Origin: Micrasema longulum
Taxonomy: Eukaryota; Arthropoda; Insecta; Trichoptera; Brachycentridae
Direction of reading: 5' to 3'
NCBI GenBank assembly: GCA_022494885.1
Contig: JAGVSM010003957.1
Span: forward strand, 1 to 64,000
DNA: 64,000 bases
Below are positions 12,633 through 25,300 of this stretch, in pieces. The notes under the pieces were generated by a model. The model saw only the letters and a list, made by a program, of their open reading frames with translations. It was not told the DNA's origin and searched no databases. Position 1 is the stretch's first letter, and every line of letters begins with the position of its first letter. The position numbers and the translations under genes are program-made.

Positions 12633-13105
12633 TCTATAAGCTTTGGCATCTTTCTACTGGAATATTGTTCTGCATATTTTTTATATTCTCAAATAATTCA
12701 TTTGAAATTACTGCAATTTTTTTTCCAAATTCTAATTTTACATCATTCCACAAATTCCCAACAGGATTGAGATCTGAACTGCACGATGGCCAATCGATCA
12801 CAGTTACAGAATTATCTATAAACCATTGTTTTGCAGCACGTTCCGTATGTTTCGGACCATTGTCCCATTGTCATTGTCTTGCTGACATTTCGGAATTAAT
12901 GGTAAACTTTCTTTAGCATGTGGTAACATAACACCTTTGAAAACCGTCCACGCATTCATGCTTGCCCATAATAGGGGCAAGCTGTGAACCTTTAGACGGT
13001 TGTACCTTTGGACAATCATATCTCCGGCAATATAGTAGATGGAAATTTCCCAAAAATATATTGGGATTACATTTTTATCAGCTGGCAACACATTTCTGTC
13101 AAACT
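12633..13105 (-). pseudogene. Tc1-like transposase remnant, C-terminal part
   Basis: Read from 13105 downward, the minus strand gives LPHAKESLPLIPKCQQDND (second catalytic Asp region). After a frame change it gives VIDWPSCSSDLNPVGNLWND, which corresponds to the WPxxSPDLNPIENLW block of Tc1/mariner transposases. The Glu of that block (ENLW) is Gly here, so the catalytic triad is lost. Several frameshifts are present. It is separated from its N-terminal part by an insertion (13106-13930). Confidence 0.75.
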
Positions 13106-13930
13106 TTCTTTTATTTATTTATTTACAATACATTGATTTAAGACACAAGTCCCAACTCCATGGAACCAAAGTCCTGTGTTGAGATGGGACGATGTATAAA
13201 ACTTTGACAGTCAATACCACCATATTTACTACATATAACAAAAACATTACTCATAGAACATGTTTGCTATTGTGAATTGAATTTATTTGCAACAAAAAGT
13301 AAGTTATGATGCTATATTTGCGACTTTTTTTTACAAAATAATAAAGTCTGGTTTTTACTATTTGTATATTACATGCGTATAGTTGAAAGTGTTCTTTATT
13401 TGTCTAAGCATGCGTTTGTTACACTACTAATCTCAAATTCAAAAGACTTTTAAAATTTAAATTTTAGATTTTCAGCATACCTATGGACAGATTCTGTAGA
13501 GCAGAAGATGGATATAGTTTTCTGTCACAATTGCTATACATTTCAGGGGAATCCAAATCATTTGATTCTGAAGAATTTTATGAATTATACATACATCCAA
13601 AACAAAAACTCGATGTAATACGTTTTCGGGTTCTTGCTTTTTTTATGTACCAACCTAACTATATATTTTAAACAAATATTTGTGTTCTTTCATGACAATG
13701 TACGATTCTTAATATTGTTCAAACTTTATTTTCATATTTTTTTCTTCTTTAAAGTTATTAAGACAAAAACATATTTTTTTGAAAATCGCTACAAAATAAA
13801 ATGGACCCTTTCTAGCACTTAAAAAGTTAGTGAGCAATAAAATTATTAATCTGAAACAGAAACAAAAAAATATCTATCTCTGCATACGAGAAAAAAATTA
13901 ACATGAAAAAGAAAATTATCCAAAGGTACA
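13106..13930. mobile_element. Insertion splitting the Tc1 remnant
   Basis: The left edge carries the LINE-type 3' block in reverse (complement of CCATGGAGTTGGGACTTGTG) with a TTTATTTATTTA tail, so a minus-strand non-LTR 3' end lies here. The rest is AT-rich. A 62-codon plus-strand open frame at 13483-13671 has no recognised homologue and is not called as a gene. Confidence 0.4.
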
Positions 13931-14310
13931 CCCACATGCCTCCTCCGCTTAATCGATGGATTGGTCTTACCCCATGCCACCCCATACCATTATACTGTCA
14001 CCCGCTCCTTTATCCGTCTTGATTGTATATTGAGAATTAAATTCCTCGCATTTCAATCTTTGAACATATATTCTCCCATCAGATCCAATACGATAAAACT
14101 TCGACTCGTCACTGAAAAGAACGCGCTTTTATTGATTAGAACCCCATTGGACGTGGTCTAAAGCAGATTGAACTCTCTACTGTCTTTTGGTTTTATTTAC
14201 TCACAGGCTTTCTCCTGGAAATTTTTCCATGAAGATCAATTTCTTAGAATTTTCTTCGAACTGTCTGCACACTGACAGATTAGCAGCAACCCTGGGCATG
14301 CATCCTCACT
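13931..14310 (-). pseudogene. Tc1-like transposase remnant, N-terminal part
   Basis: Read leftward from about 14290, the minus strand gives VSVQTVRRKF, then GKISRRKP (end of the HTH and linker), then the first catalytic block FSDESKFYRIGSDGRIY and YTIKTDKGAGDSIMVWGGMG. The order and motifs are those of Tc1-type transposases, and it continues across the insertion into 13105-12633. Stops and shifts show it is dead. Confidence 0.7.
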
Positions 14311-14804
14311 CTTACGCTTATTGCCCTTCACATTTACTAGTTAAAAATAGCCACAAAATTGAAATATTTAGGTAAATCATAGGAATGTAAAAATGAATTA
14401 TTTCTGATAAAAAAAATAATAAATATTGTGTTTTAAAAACCCGTTTACTTTCAATTTGACATTTTTTACCTTCAACTAAGGAACATGGACTTAAACTAAT
14501 ATGTTTCTTGTAAACAGACGGTATCAAAGAAGAATAAATACACGTGAAAATTATCTTAAATTAAACTTAAATAATGTAGCGAGATATTTTTTTTGAAAAA
14601 TACAATATGTAGGTATTATTTAATGTATGACTATCCATGAAAATGTTATTTATATTCAAGTGACGTTATATTGTATTCTTAGAATATATTTTAGATTATC
14701 TATACTGTATATTTAGTAAGTTTATTTATAATTAAACAGTTTTAGTTTTCTTAATAACTGTCTTTCAATATTGGTATAGAATTATTTATAATTTCAAACA
14801 TACA

Positions 14805-14940
14805 AAAATCTCCATCAAACAGGCTGAACCATGTTAGATAGTCTAACCTAACCACCAGAAGCTCCATATGCATGTTAAAATGCTATAAGCTTATATAGAT
14901 TCTGAGCTAATAAATATGTATGTAAATAAAATAAATAAAT
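14805..14940 (+). repeat. LINE 3' tail
   Basis: Diverged inverted counterpart of 11285-11460, ending in (AATAAATA)n. No coding part is visible. Confidence 0.4.
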
Positions 14941-15585
14941 AATAAAATAACCTATGTCAAAGATCTGCACAAACACGATTAGGTTTAACTTAACATAACA
15001 GTAATTTAATATGCAGATCTATAACAAGCATTGTGATTTTTGAAAACATATTATAAAGTTTATTATCCGAGATTTTTCTGCAATTGACGTGTGTATTTCA
15101 GCAACGAATAAGTAATAATATATTAACATATGTTTGTGACAAAGTTCAACAGATTAAAATAAAAAACATTAAGTTCTGTAGTCGCATAGTAGCATATGAA
15201 AAGATATTAAGTAAATATTAGTTAATCCAAAGTTGCATTTATAGAGTTTTCGAATGATATAATAATTGAAAGAAAGAAAATCGTGATGCAGGCAAACGAT
15301 ATTCACTTCATCTGTCAAAAATTGACAGCTTTTACTACTTGACTTTTTTATTATTATTGAAAAATTTTGTATTAGCCAAGAAATAAAAATTCTTAGATGC
15401 CAAATACAATTAACATAAACCCATGAAAAGTTTAATAGCGTAAACAAAGATTGTATATATTTAAATACCCATTGACGTCACTAAACACCTGAACAAGGCT
15501 GCTAAAAATAGTGATACTATGGCAGATATGTCAAACCTTCAGTTTGTATTAATAATGACTAAAATTAATAAAAAGTAGACTATAC

Positions 15586-15926
15586 CTGTAGGCCAGTGAC
15601 ATACATTGAAAAAGTTTGTTTAGAGAAGTTTCTATTGATATTTGTTGTTGTGATTGTTCTTCCTTTTTGGAACCAACGGGAGAATTGACGCTGAGGCCTG
15701 AAGGCACTTGACCAAATACAGCGACTTTTGACTCATCTTCATTTTCTTCCGGTACAGGCACAGCCAAGTCATCTTCATCATCCTGAGCTTCAGCTTCAAA
15801 ATGAGAAACCATAAAGTGACCAGAGTGGATGGTTTCCTTCTCTGGTCGACTTCGACTACTTGAACCTTTTGTCATCGTGGAAACTTCACGATATATCAGC
15901 TCTCCGCACTGCATTTTACTGAGCAA
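15586..15926 (-). CDS. Mondo: Mondo/MLXIP-like factor, first coding exon
   Basis: The open frame from ATG at 15926 contains IHSGHFMVSHFEAEAQ, then an acidic stretch (DDEDDLAVPVPEENEDE), then SIETSLNKLFQCMSLAY. It stops being conserved exactly at a GT donor (GTATAG) after 15586. HSGHFMVS and S(I/L)..SL.KLF.CM(S/T)LAY are hallmarks of the N-terminal glucose-sensing module of Mondo proteins (vertebrate MondoA/ChREBP, fly Mondo). These are bHLH-Zip partners of Mlx that shuttle to the nucleus and activate sugar-responsive genes. In-frame Met codons at 15926, 15914 and 15875 are all possible starts; the conserved block begins after the last. The next exon, expected to carry the lysine/tryptophan-rich SPKW...IRLNN region, was not found to the left, implying an intron of at least 15 kb. 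It is transcribed in the same direction as the PKG genes. Confidence 0.8.
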
Positions 15927-17042
15927 CCCATTAATTTTTCACTGACACCTGATTTTACACTCAAAATAAAAATATCAAACAAGATCGTAGAAATACGCAT
16001 CTCTCCAAATCCACCATATTATTATGTTGATAAAAAATGAGATATTATTTTTCTTATTATTCCTGCCATGTGTACCTAATTTCATACTATTCTACACACA
16101 CCACTTACGCTCTCTTTCGCGCACACACTCACACACATGACATGAACCATAGACATAAATGTCTTCTTTTTGTTAAGATTTATGGCTGTAAAAAAAATAA
16201 AATTAAAAGTAGATACTTAAAAATGGAACGAGCTTTTCACGACTTTTCATATAATATTGCAATATATATAAACACACAACGTTGGTCAGTGAAAGTGAGA
16301 GCTACTGGGCGATTCATGCACCAACTTTTTTTCGTAAAGTACCAACCGAAAAAAAATCAAGTAAAAAAATTGACGCTTTTTAAAACCTGAAAACACAACC
16401 ACTAAAAAAAATAGAATGAGTTCAGAGCAGTTCAAAGGTAATTTAGCATAAATTTCTTTAGGAGACTACTAAAAAATGTCGAGGAATTTGTGAAGTAGAA
16501 ATTATATTTCCTTCCTTTTTTGGCTTCTGCAGGCTTATTCTGTTACAATTTTGTTTCGTAAGATTGTTCGTTCATCATATATCAGTCTCACTCTAATGCA
16601 ATAAAAATCGTATTTTGCTCTCTTTCTTTCGCATACGATTCAAGTGAATTTACGAAACGAATTAGATAGAGAATATGGCCACTGATTCCAAATCAATTAA
16701 TCTCACCAACTTTCACTTGTGTGAACAAAAATAAACTTAAGTGGTATTTTGTATATATACAACAATGAGATTCCAATACCTACGACAGCAACACCTCATC
16801 TTCATTTACAATTATTATGTAACGTGTAAAGGTCCGCTAACGTTGGTGGTCATTCGTTTGCAAAAAGTTCATTCTACAGCGCATTCCCGTGTAGTGCAGA
16901 GCTTCTGCGAGCTTTGCTAATAGAACTGCATCCCTTGCCACTGCATAGGATCCAAAAAAAGCTGTTAGCATGGTAGCCGTGGACTATGTGCAATACATAC
17001 TGCCGCCCTGTAGGGAGTTCTATGCCCGCCATTTATTTACGC
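15927..17042. other. Upstream of Mondo exon; no other gene recognised
   Basis: Likely 5'UTR, promoter or upstream intron for the minus-strand Mondo locus. It includes a CACAC-rich run near 16120-16140. A 117-codon plus-strand open frame at 16037-16390 overlaps the low-complexity run and has no recognisable domain, so it is not called. Confidence 0.35.
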
Positions 17043-17361
17043 CAGGCATGGGTAACTTAAGATTATTTTTTGAGCTGCAGGTCAGCCCGCAGCTCAAATA
17101 CTTGAACTGGAGTTATGAACAGGCTTGCAGCTCAAATACTTGAGCTGGATTTTTGAACAGGCTCGCTGATCAGCTTAAATAAATGTGTGGTTCACCAAAT
17201 CACTGCTAACGCGCTGACTCAGCTGATCTAAAGCGTTGTTACATGTACGATTCCAACGAAACTCACAGAGCCGCCTATAAGAAATTTGAGCTGCAAATCA
17301 ACAGCTCAAAGCGTTCGAACCGTCTTTTCGAACCGGTTCAAAATTGAGTAACCCATGCCTA
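17043..17361. mobile_element. hAT-type MITE with 8-bp target duplication
   Basis: The ends are CAGGCATGGGTAACTT and its near-complement AGTAACCCATGCCT(A). The flanking octamers ATTTACGC (17035-17042) and ACTTACGC (17362-17369) match at 7 of 8 positions, as expected for hAT target duplications. The 319-bp interior has no ORF. It contains repeated GAGCTGCA/GCAGCTC motifs and a repeated CAGCTCAAATACTTGA block. Confidence 0.75.
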
Positions 17362-17369
17362 ACTTACGC

Positions 17370-18890
17370 GGCGATGTCCAATGCAGAATATTATTATGGG
17401 TAGGCAAATATTTTATTAGTTCAGATCTGATAATAAAACAAATCTAGGACAAAGCAATTAAAAACCATTTCATGATTTATTATACACAAACACTAGTAAT
17501 TTCAAAATACACTTTTTGGTTTTGTAATTTTTACATATGTTTCACCAGCTTGCATTGAGGCAGGAATTTCCTTCCTAATATAAATGGATTTAACCATTTT
17601 TATTAATTGGTATCTCAGGATGTGCGTATTTGTGAGAGATGGTCTTATTCTAACTTGCCCTATTGAATAACAATATATAACTTTACATACTTCAGTCTTG
17701 GATTTTGTTTTTACTCATATATGTATTTATATCATTGATATGTAAATTCAACCGTGGAATACAATATCACACAGCAAGATATTAAAAATACATAGTCTGG
17801 ATCACAAAACTTTTTGTAAGTATTACAACACAATTAATTGGTATTCACTTTAGACGGTAGTTTTGTCAAATTGCTGCCAAATGCAAGCATGTAAGATAAT
17901 GTGAGACAAGGTTTGATAAAAAATACCATTATTGAAAAGAAAATTGAAGAAGTTGCACAAACACTCTTCCACTCCTCCACTCTATTTCCTCTTCTTTTTC
18001 AGAGCTCTTTTTTTTTTTCTCATGTCCTATACAATATATTATATTTCTCTTTACTGTTTAACATGTTCTCTCATTATATTTGTGAAAAACTTTAACTGGA
18101 TGTATGTACTATTTTTTATATTTTGTATTCTAATATAACAACTGTTGTTTTTCCTTAAAAAAAAATAAATAAAATAAACAATGGTGAACAGAAAATTTTT
18201 GATCAAAATAAGTTACAAGTTGAACATTGATATACGAATCATATGAAACACAAGTTTTAAAAAGTTTACCACTAGACGGCAGATATAGAGGACCAAAAAC
18301 TGCCTTATCGGCGAACAAAGATGAACAGTATCACTTGCTGGTGTACGACTAATGAAACACCAATGGCTAAACTGAGTAGTATTGTTTTCGCCGGGTAGTT
18401 TAAATGACCTAAATTCAAGTAGAAAGTAAAAGAAAAAGACGAACTGTTGGAAGGATATTAAAAGAAAAACTTTAATGCTGCCTGAGAAACCATACAAATC
18501 CAAGAAATGAGTTTTAATTCCAGGAAAACAGCCAACAGCAGAAATAAAAAGAATGTCAATCACACATTTACCAATATTTAGTATCAAAGTAGGTAGTAGC
18601 AGTGTTCTCTCTCTTGTTCTTCTATAAGAATCTTTACTCAGAAGAACAACGCTGTATGAAACAGCTCTGCATCATTGTTCTCCTTTAAGGATTATTGTTA
18701 ATTTTTTTTACATTGCTTTTTGTTATGTAGTTTGATAAATTAATATTTTAACATTTTAAATAATATGAATAACTGTATCTAAGTAAAATAATAAATTTCA
18801 AAAATATCTTACAAAAAGTAGTAGTTACATTTTATTGATTTCCTAACATTTTGCAAATGTACCGTTTTTTGTGCAACATAAATGCACCGT
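17370..18890. other. No gene recognised
   Basis: AT-rich intergenic sequence between PKG-A and the Mondo exon. Short open frames are present, but none has a recognisable domain or plausible splice context. Confidence 0.4.
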
Positions 18891-18894
18891 TCTT

Positions 18895-19105
18895 TCATTA
18901 TACCATTTAATCAGTTAATGGGCCCTGTAAATGTCCAGATTTTCATATTTTTTTCTCAAAATTGTTCTTCACCTCTTTTGAGATACCTTTGATATTGAAG
19001 AAATTCCTCGAGGGTTTTAAATTCAGTCCAAGTATTTGGATAAACTTGAAATATGTTATTTGGATGGAATTTAACATTAATTTTATTTATATTAATTCCG
19101 CAAAA
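18895..19105 (+). repeat. Dispersed repeat family E, diverged copy
   Basis: Contains GGGCCCTGTAAATGTCCAGA and a diverged CCTCGAGGGTTTTAAATTCAG block, in the order seen in the copy at 8925. It lies just downstream of the PKG-A polyadenylation signal. Confidence 0.5.
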
Positions 19106-19144
19106 TGTCACAGAAAAATAATAACAACTACAATATTGTGCTTT

Positions 19145-19150
19145 TTTATT
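19145..19150 (-). terminator. AATAAA polyadenylation signal of PKG-A
   Basis: AATAAA on the minus strand, about 36 nt beyond the PKG-A stop codon (19188-19186). Its position is consistent with a short 3'UTR. It is a hexamer match only. Confidence 0.45.
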
Positions 19151-19185
19151 TGTATAAATTAAAAACATAAATAGCTTTTAATTTT

Positions 19186-19327
19186 TCAAAAATCATTATC
19201 CCAACCTGACAATTCATCTGGGGGGATATCATCTTTGGTTTGCTTTAGTGTTTTTCTTTTCACAGGGATAAGGGGAGCTCGTAATTTCTTGGCCTTAAGT
19301 TTATCCCAGTTAAATCTTGAAAACCAC
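19186..19327 (-). CDS. PKG-A exon 11 (AGC C-terminal tail)
   Basis: Encodes [19 protein letters not shown] ... [12 protein letters not shown] and TGA. WF..F.W..L and the terminal GWD.DF are standard PKG C-terminal features. Confidence 0.93.
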
Positions 19328-22300
19328 CTGTAAATAATATTTAATCCTCAGTTATTATTTAACCATTTAACAATTAAATCTACATTTATAAGTTAAATTG
19401 ACATACTTATGATTTTTTATATCACTGATTCCATTTTTAGCATAACCCAATCTTTCCACTGGTGCATCTCTGCACAATTTTTTAATCAGGTGTTCAGTCA
19501 CTTTAGATATTCTCGGATCAAACTTAACAACTTCTATTCCATTTAATATAAGTTGGTAAGTTCGGTTTCGATTTTGCCCTCGAAACGGTGGTTTTCCCAC
19601 CAATAGTTCATGAATTAAGATCCCCAATGCCCAATAGTCTACAGCTCGGTCATGTCCATCATCCTTTACGAGTTCAGGTGCAAGATATTCGGTAGTTCCA
19701 ACAAAAGTATCAGTTTTAGAACCAGCTGATAAAAATTTTGAGCACCCAAAGTCAACCTGTAAAATTAAATCTTACGATAAAGGTTTTTCTGATTAATCGA
19801 AACCCAATTTTGGTGACACAAGTTGTTTGGAACTTGAGAAAAAAACTATTTTTATAAACTTATTTTATTTCACAAAAAAACAATATTGATCAAACGATAA
19901 ACAAACAAACAAGGTAGGCAGAGAGAATAGAACGCCTTAACACTCTGTCTCTGAATACAAATCTTGCTTCCTCTACATTCATACATCTTCTTATGCATGC
20001 TCGTCGATTGTTTAGACTTTTGACATGTCCATCTTAAAGTGTTTCTTGGATTTGGTCATGCCATGTCTTACTCGGTCTTCCTCGATTTCTGCATCCATCA
20101 ATATTCCCATCGTAAATCTTTGTAGCCATTGTTTCAATGTTCGTTTGCTCTACATCTCCAAACCAATGCAGAGCTCCTTTCTTGATTTTTATGATAATGC
20201 CTATCTTAGCCTTACATAATGTACGGATCTCAACATGTGTACCTGAAAGATCACACTTTTACGGCATTCAGCCTACTTTTATCCTCGTTTTTCCAATTTC
20301 TTACTTCGCTCCCAAACTCTGTGAATGGCTAATTTTGCCTCCTGTGACAAACATTTATTTGTTAAGGTTGATTTAAGTGCACCGTTTACTCTGTTCCTGG
20401 CACTCATCCTTCCTTTCAATATATTTCTTAGTCATTCCATTCCGAGTAAATATACTTCCCAGATACACAAATTTCTCTACCTGTTTTAGTATAATCTCCC
20501 CTATTCACAGAGCTCTCACATTAAGTGATACTTTCATTTCTTTTAAAAACCATCGCATTCAGTTTGTTGACATTCATTAGCTTGCATACATCGTTGACTT
20601 TTGTAACCAAGAATTGCAGGTCCTCTTTGTTGCTAGTAAGAAGCACGGCATCATCAGCATACAAAAGACAATTGAGAGTTAAATCGCCCATTTTCGCTCC
20701 TATTCTCAACCTTTCAGTTATCAATATATACGTTGAACAGGCATGGAAAAATCCCACATCCCAGTTTGACTCCTTGGAATGTCAAACCATGATGTGTATG
20801 ATCCATTTACCTTAACACATAGTGTGCTGTCCTTATATAGAGAAGCAATAGCCCCTGTCAAATTGCGGGTAACTTCATACACCTTCCATAAAATATCTCT
20901 GTCAACTCTATCAAACCCTTTTTGCAGATAGACAAATGTTCAGGGAAGCTTTTGGGCTTTTAGCAAGAAATTTTTCTGTCATGTTTCATAAAGGAAATAT
21001 TTTATCCATACATCCTCTTCAATTTATAAAACTACTCTGTATATCCCACACTCTATCTTCAGTAATTTTTCTTACTCTCTCAATCAGTATTCTTCCTTAC
21101 ATTTTAACAATAGCACTTAAAAGGCTGATTGTTCTATAATTTCTGCATTCCACCTAAGAGCCTTTTCCCCTATATAGCGGCATAAAAACAGCCCTTCTCC
21201 AATTTGAAAGAGTGCATTTTTCTTCTAAACATGAAAGACAGATGTCCACTTTCGGGTCTGGCCTTAGCGATACCAGGGGATATATAGAGCAGGATTGGTT
21301 AGATACATGCATAAAAATGTATTGAAAAACAGATTTATTAATTTGTGTGATAAATATGTTTGTATAATGTTGATTATTGTGTTGCGGTTCTTGGAAGGAC
21401 CACCATAATGTATATTTGTATGTTATATTCATTGTAACGTGTGTGTGATGTGCGTGTTGGGACTATCAGTAAAATAGATCGTACAGGTGGAGCGTGTTGC
21501 TATTTACGAGACCTGCGGCCCACAGGGTACCTTGAGTGGTGGGGTAAAATGCTACCTCCTCTACTCTTGACCATTCGGCACAGCATTACAGCTAGCTTCG
21601 CTGGCTCCAACGCGCGACGCTTTATAACCTGTGTATTTTCCCGCTGTCCCGCTCTCCACTCTGCCAGCCTACTACCTTCACCTTTCTTGATTACTTGGAC
21701 CAGATGGAAAGATCTTTCCAGGGTTATTGAAGTTGACTTGTAGTCGATGCAGTTGTGCCCTTACCTTCCATTTAGTCTTTTGGCTCTGCTTGGGAGGGTG
21801 GCTTCCCGTTTACGCCGGGAAATCTAACTGAGGCAGATGCGGATGACAAACCGGCACAACACGTGATAACAGCGCATATGTCACATTATACCGAATCATA
21901 TTATTATCATTTATTGTTTGTGCTGTCATAATTGACAAGGTATTACTAATTATCTTTTGTATAAGCCCTCTGGGTGTATGAGTACGAGGGTTGATTAATA
22001 TGCTTCACCCCTGACCTATTTGAAAATGGATGAGAAAAAGTTTTTGGACCATAACTTTTGACATAGTCTCCCTGGACTTATAAGTTGCTCTTCCTGTGAT
22101 GCACCTACATTTCTATAGTTTCCTGGTGGAACATTTGTCCAACCTTTACCAAGAGGTCATTGAACGCTAGATCAGGTGAACATAGAAGGTGTTCAACTAA
22201 TGCAAACCCAGCTTTGGAATAGCAGCCAGTGACACTAACACCTTGTGTGTTGAAGCATTGTCCCAATGAAACAGCACCCCCTTCCCAGTACAGTGGTCAG

Positions 22301-25300
22301 CGGCATGTTGTAACTAAACCATTGCAGGTTTCAACTTGTTGCTTGTACGCATAATGCATACACATTAGCTTGAATAGTCAACTCGAAGCAGGTCAGATCA
22401 ATCATCCCTTATACCTTTTAAATCAAAAAAATATGAGTTATGCTTGTTTACTCACCAGTTTAACATACCCATCTGTATCCAGCATCAGATTCTCTGGCTT
22501 AAGATCTCTGTATATGATACCGTGGCTATGGAGATGTCCTAAAGCTTCAATGACACAGGCTGCCATAAACCTGGAAGTTTTCTCATCAAGATATTTCTTG
22601 CTATTTAATATTGTCCAAACGTCACCTCCCAGTATTGGTTCCATTAAAAAATATATGTACTTTTCATCTTTGTAAGTATTATATAATCTGCAAATATAGT
22701 TTTTAAGTGACACTTGTTTCTTTAAAGTAAATGGCAGAAATGCCGTATATAAATAAATAAATAATACGTATATTATAATATTGTTAGAAAAAGTATTACT
22801 TGCAAACAAAATTACTATTACAGCATTGCATTACACTTTTTTCGTTAAAAATATATTCCATGTTGCGTTGTTCAACTACGTCCACTTTTCTAATATATTT
22901 CAGAGCAAACAACTTTGTCGTGTCCTTAGTAGTGTACTGTAATAATTTAACTCGACCAAATGCACCTTTTCCCAATGACCCAAGATCGGTCAGCTCATTA
23001 AGTTGTAAATGCTTGAATTCTGCAAAAATTAACATTAATATTAAATTAATTGAAACACATTGTTTACATACAGAATGATTTTTTAAATATATTATAATAT
23101 TTAAATATAAATAAATATAATCTGACAAGACAAATATTATTTAGAAAAATAATAATATTTTCTTTTATTTTCCATCATATTATAAAGTCTAGGCATTTAT
23201 AGGGCTTTGACCTATGAGTGGCTTGTTTAAATGATCACTGAAGAGAATTTTACTCATGATTAAATATAATATATTTTTCAAAGATATTATATTTATTTTT
23301 ATTATTTACCCAAATATTTCAATTTCGAAGCCTTTTATAAGTCAAATAGCTTGTGTTAGAAAAATGGGAATCAGTTGTTTTTAATCATCTATTCATCTTT
23401 ATATCCTTATCTGCACTTAATAAGGCACTGGATTGGTACATTAATCAAAGGATATATAAATTGTTTTAGTTACATGAATTTTGTTACATGAAGGTAAGAT
23501 AGGCTGCCTTTTCATAAAATATTTAATTTAATTTATTTAGAATACAAACAGATTTGCAGGTTAAATGATTATAATTTGAGACGAATTAAAAATAAATGCA
23601 TAAAAATAATAGGGCCTGCCATTCAATAACATGTTCACATCAAAATTATGATACATATTTTTTTTTTTTTTTTGACACTTTATATACATATACAATAAAT
23701 ATACATATAAGGGCGGGCATATTGCCTTAAGGCTATTTCTTCCTACCTACCCAAACAGTTCAGTTTGAGAAAATTATAAATACATGGACATATTGAATCT
23801 TACAATTTTATACAAAAATTAAAAGCAAAGATTAACAAAAATAAAGATATATATATATAAAAAAAATAAAAAAATAACACTCTACTATGAAGAGAGGAGA
23901 GGGGATGGGAAGGAAAGAAGAAGGATAAAGGAACAATTTAAATATTTATATAGTGACATTTCAATCTTGACTTAAATGTAAATAATGAAGGGGCTTCTCT
24001 AACATTAGTGGATAGATTATTCCACAATCGAGCGGCTACTACTGTGAAAGAGGAGGCAAAAAAATTAGAGCGTATTATGATGTTCACATCAAAAATATTG
24101 AATCAGTTCAACATCGATTTTTAAAAAAGATAGGCTAGAGGTTGAGTTTATCCAGAAACCAATATACGTATAATGAGTTAGAAACTAGCTTAAATATATC
24201 TTCTCTTCAAGACCGTCGAAATAAATCCGACCTTCTAGTCCTATTTAAAATTCTCAACTCACTCTTTGATGCGCCCGAACTACTGAGCTCAGTAAAATTA
24301 AATATCCCAACTAGAAACCTCATACAAAACTAACTCTTTCATACCGATAACCATAGAACTAACCATGATTTCCATTCCCCTATGCCCAGAATTCTTAGGT
24401 CTGCCGAGAAACATATCAGTCTTGATTTCTTTGATAACAAGTTGTCTTCTTTCATACGATCACTGAATTAAATTCAATTGTAAACACCTCTCTCCCGCTT
24501 CCACTCCCCCCAAGTATACTAAATATTATTGTGTCTTTCTACTTTCCTTTATAATAATTTTATATTTATACATATATCCTTAAAAATGCCCATTGGGCGT
24601 GTATATAAATACATAAATTTACTTAATTGTAATAAAATAAAGTGGCGATGGTTTAAACTATGTATATAAAAAATATAATGAAAAGTAATCGAAACAATGT
24701 TATTCAGATAGATTAAAATAAAAGAAATATGGACGAAACAAGAAGATATAGGAAAGGAAAAAATAAAGAAATTGATGAGGAGTGGTGGAAGATGAATAAA
24801 AGAAAGTAAGAGTGGATGAATATGGAATATTCCAGGATAAAAAAACGCATTTAAATACATATTTCATGCCAATGATACCCGTAATCAAACCAGAGACCTT
24901 TTGCGTTGTAGGTATACCCACTGACCATAATGCGTTGTAAACCAAATATTGGATAAGTAATATGAATTACTGAATAATGGAAATATTTTCAGGCTCACCA
25001 TTTGAAATGATAGCTGGAGCTTCAGAAACAATAACTTGTGATATGGGGTACTTCTTTTTCAATTCTTCAATATTTCCCAAATATTCGCAAAAAGGTCTGA
25101 AGCAAGTATAAGTACATTACAATATATTATATTATGAGAGTTATTCATTTGTGTGTATTACAAAACGAGTATAATCATTCTGATGTACTAAATGCGACCA
25201 TAGAAGGTAGGGGCATGACATAATTTTACCAGTGTTTTAACAGTAGGTCAATTTTGAGTTATTTATTAAATTTAGGAATCAAATTACGACAATATTTACT

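Noticed and set aside
13483..13671. 62-codon plus-strand open frame with protein-like composition
   Set aside because: Lies inside the insertion that splits a Tc1 relic; no family recognised and no supporting exon nearby.
16037..16390. 117-codon plus-strand open frame upstream of Mondo
   Set aside because: Overlaps a CACACA low-complexity run and shows no conserved motif.
21441..21743. 100-codon plus-strand open frame in PKG-A intron
   Set aside because: Unrecognised and in a repeat-like, GC-richer patch; no splice evidence.
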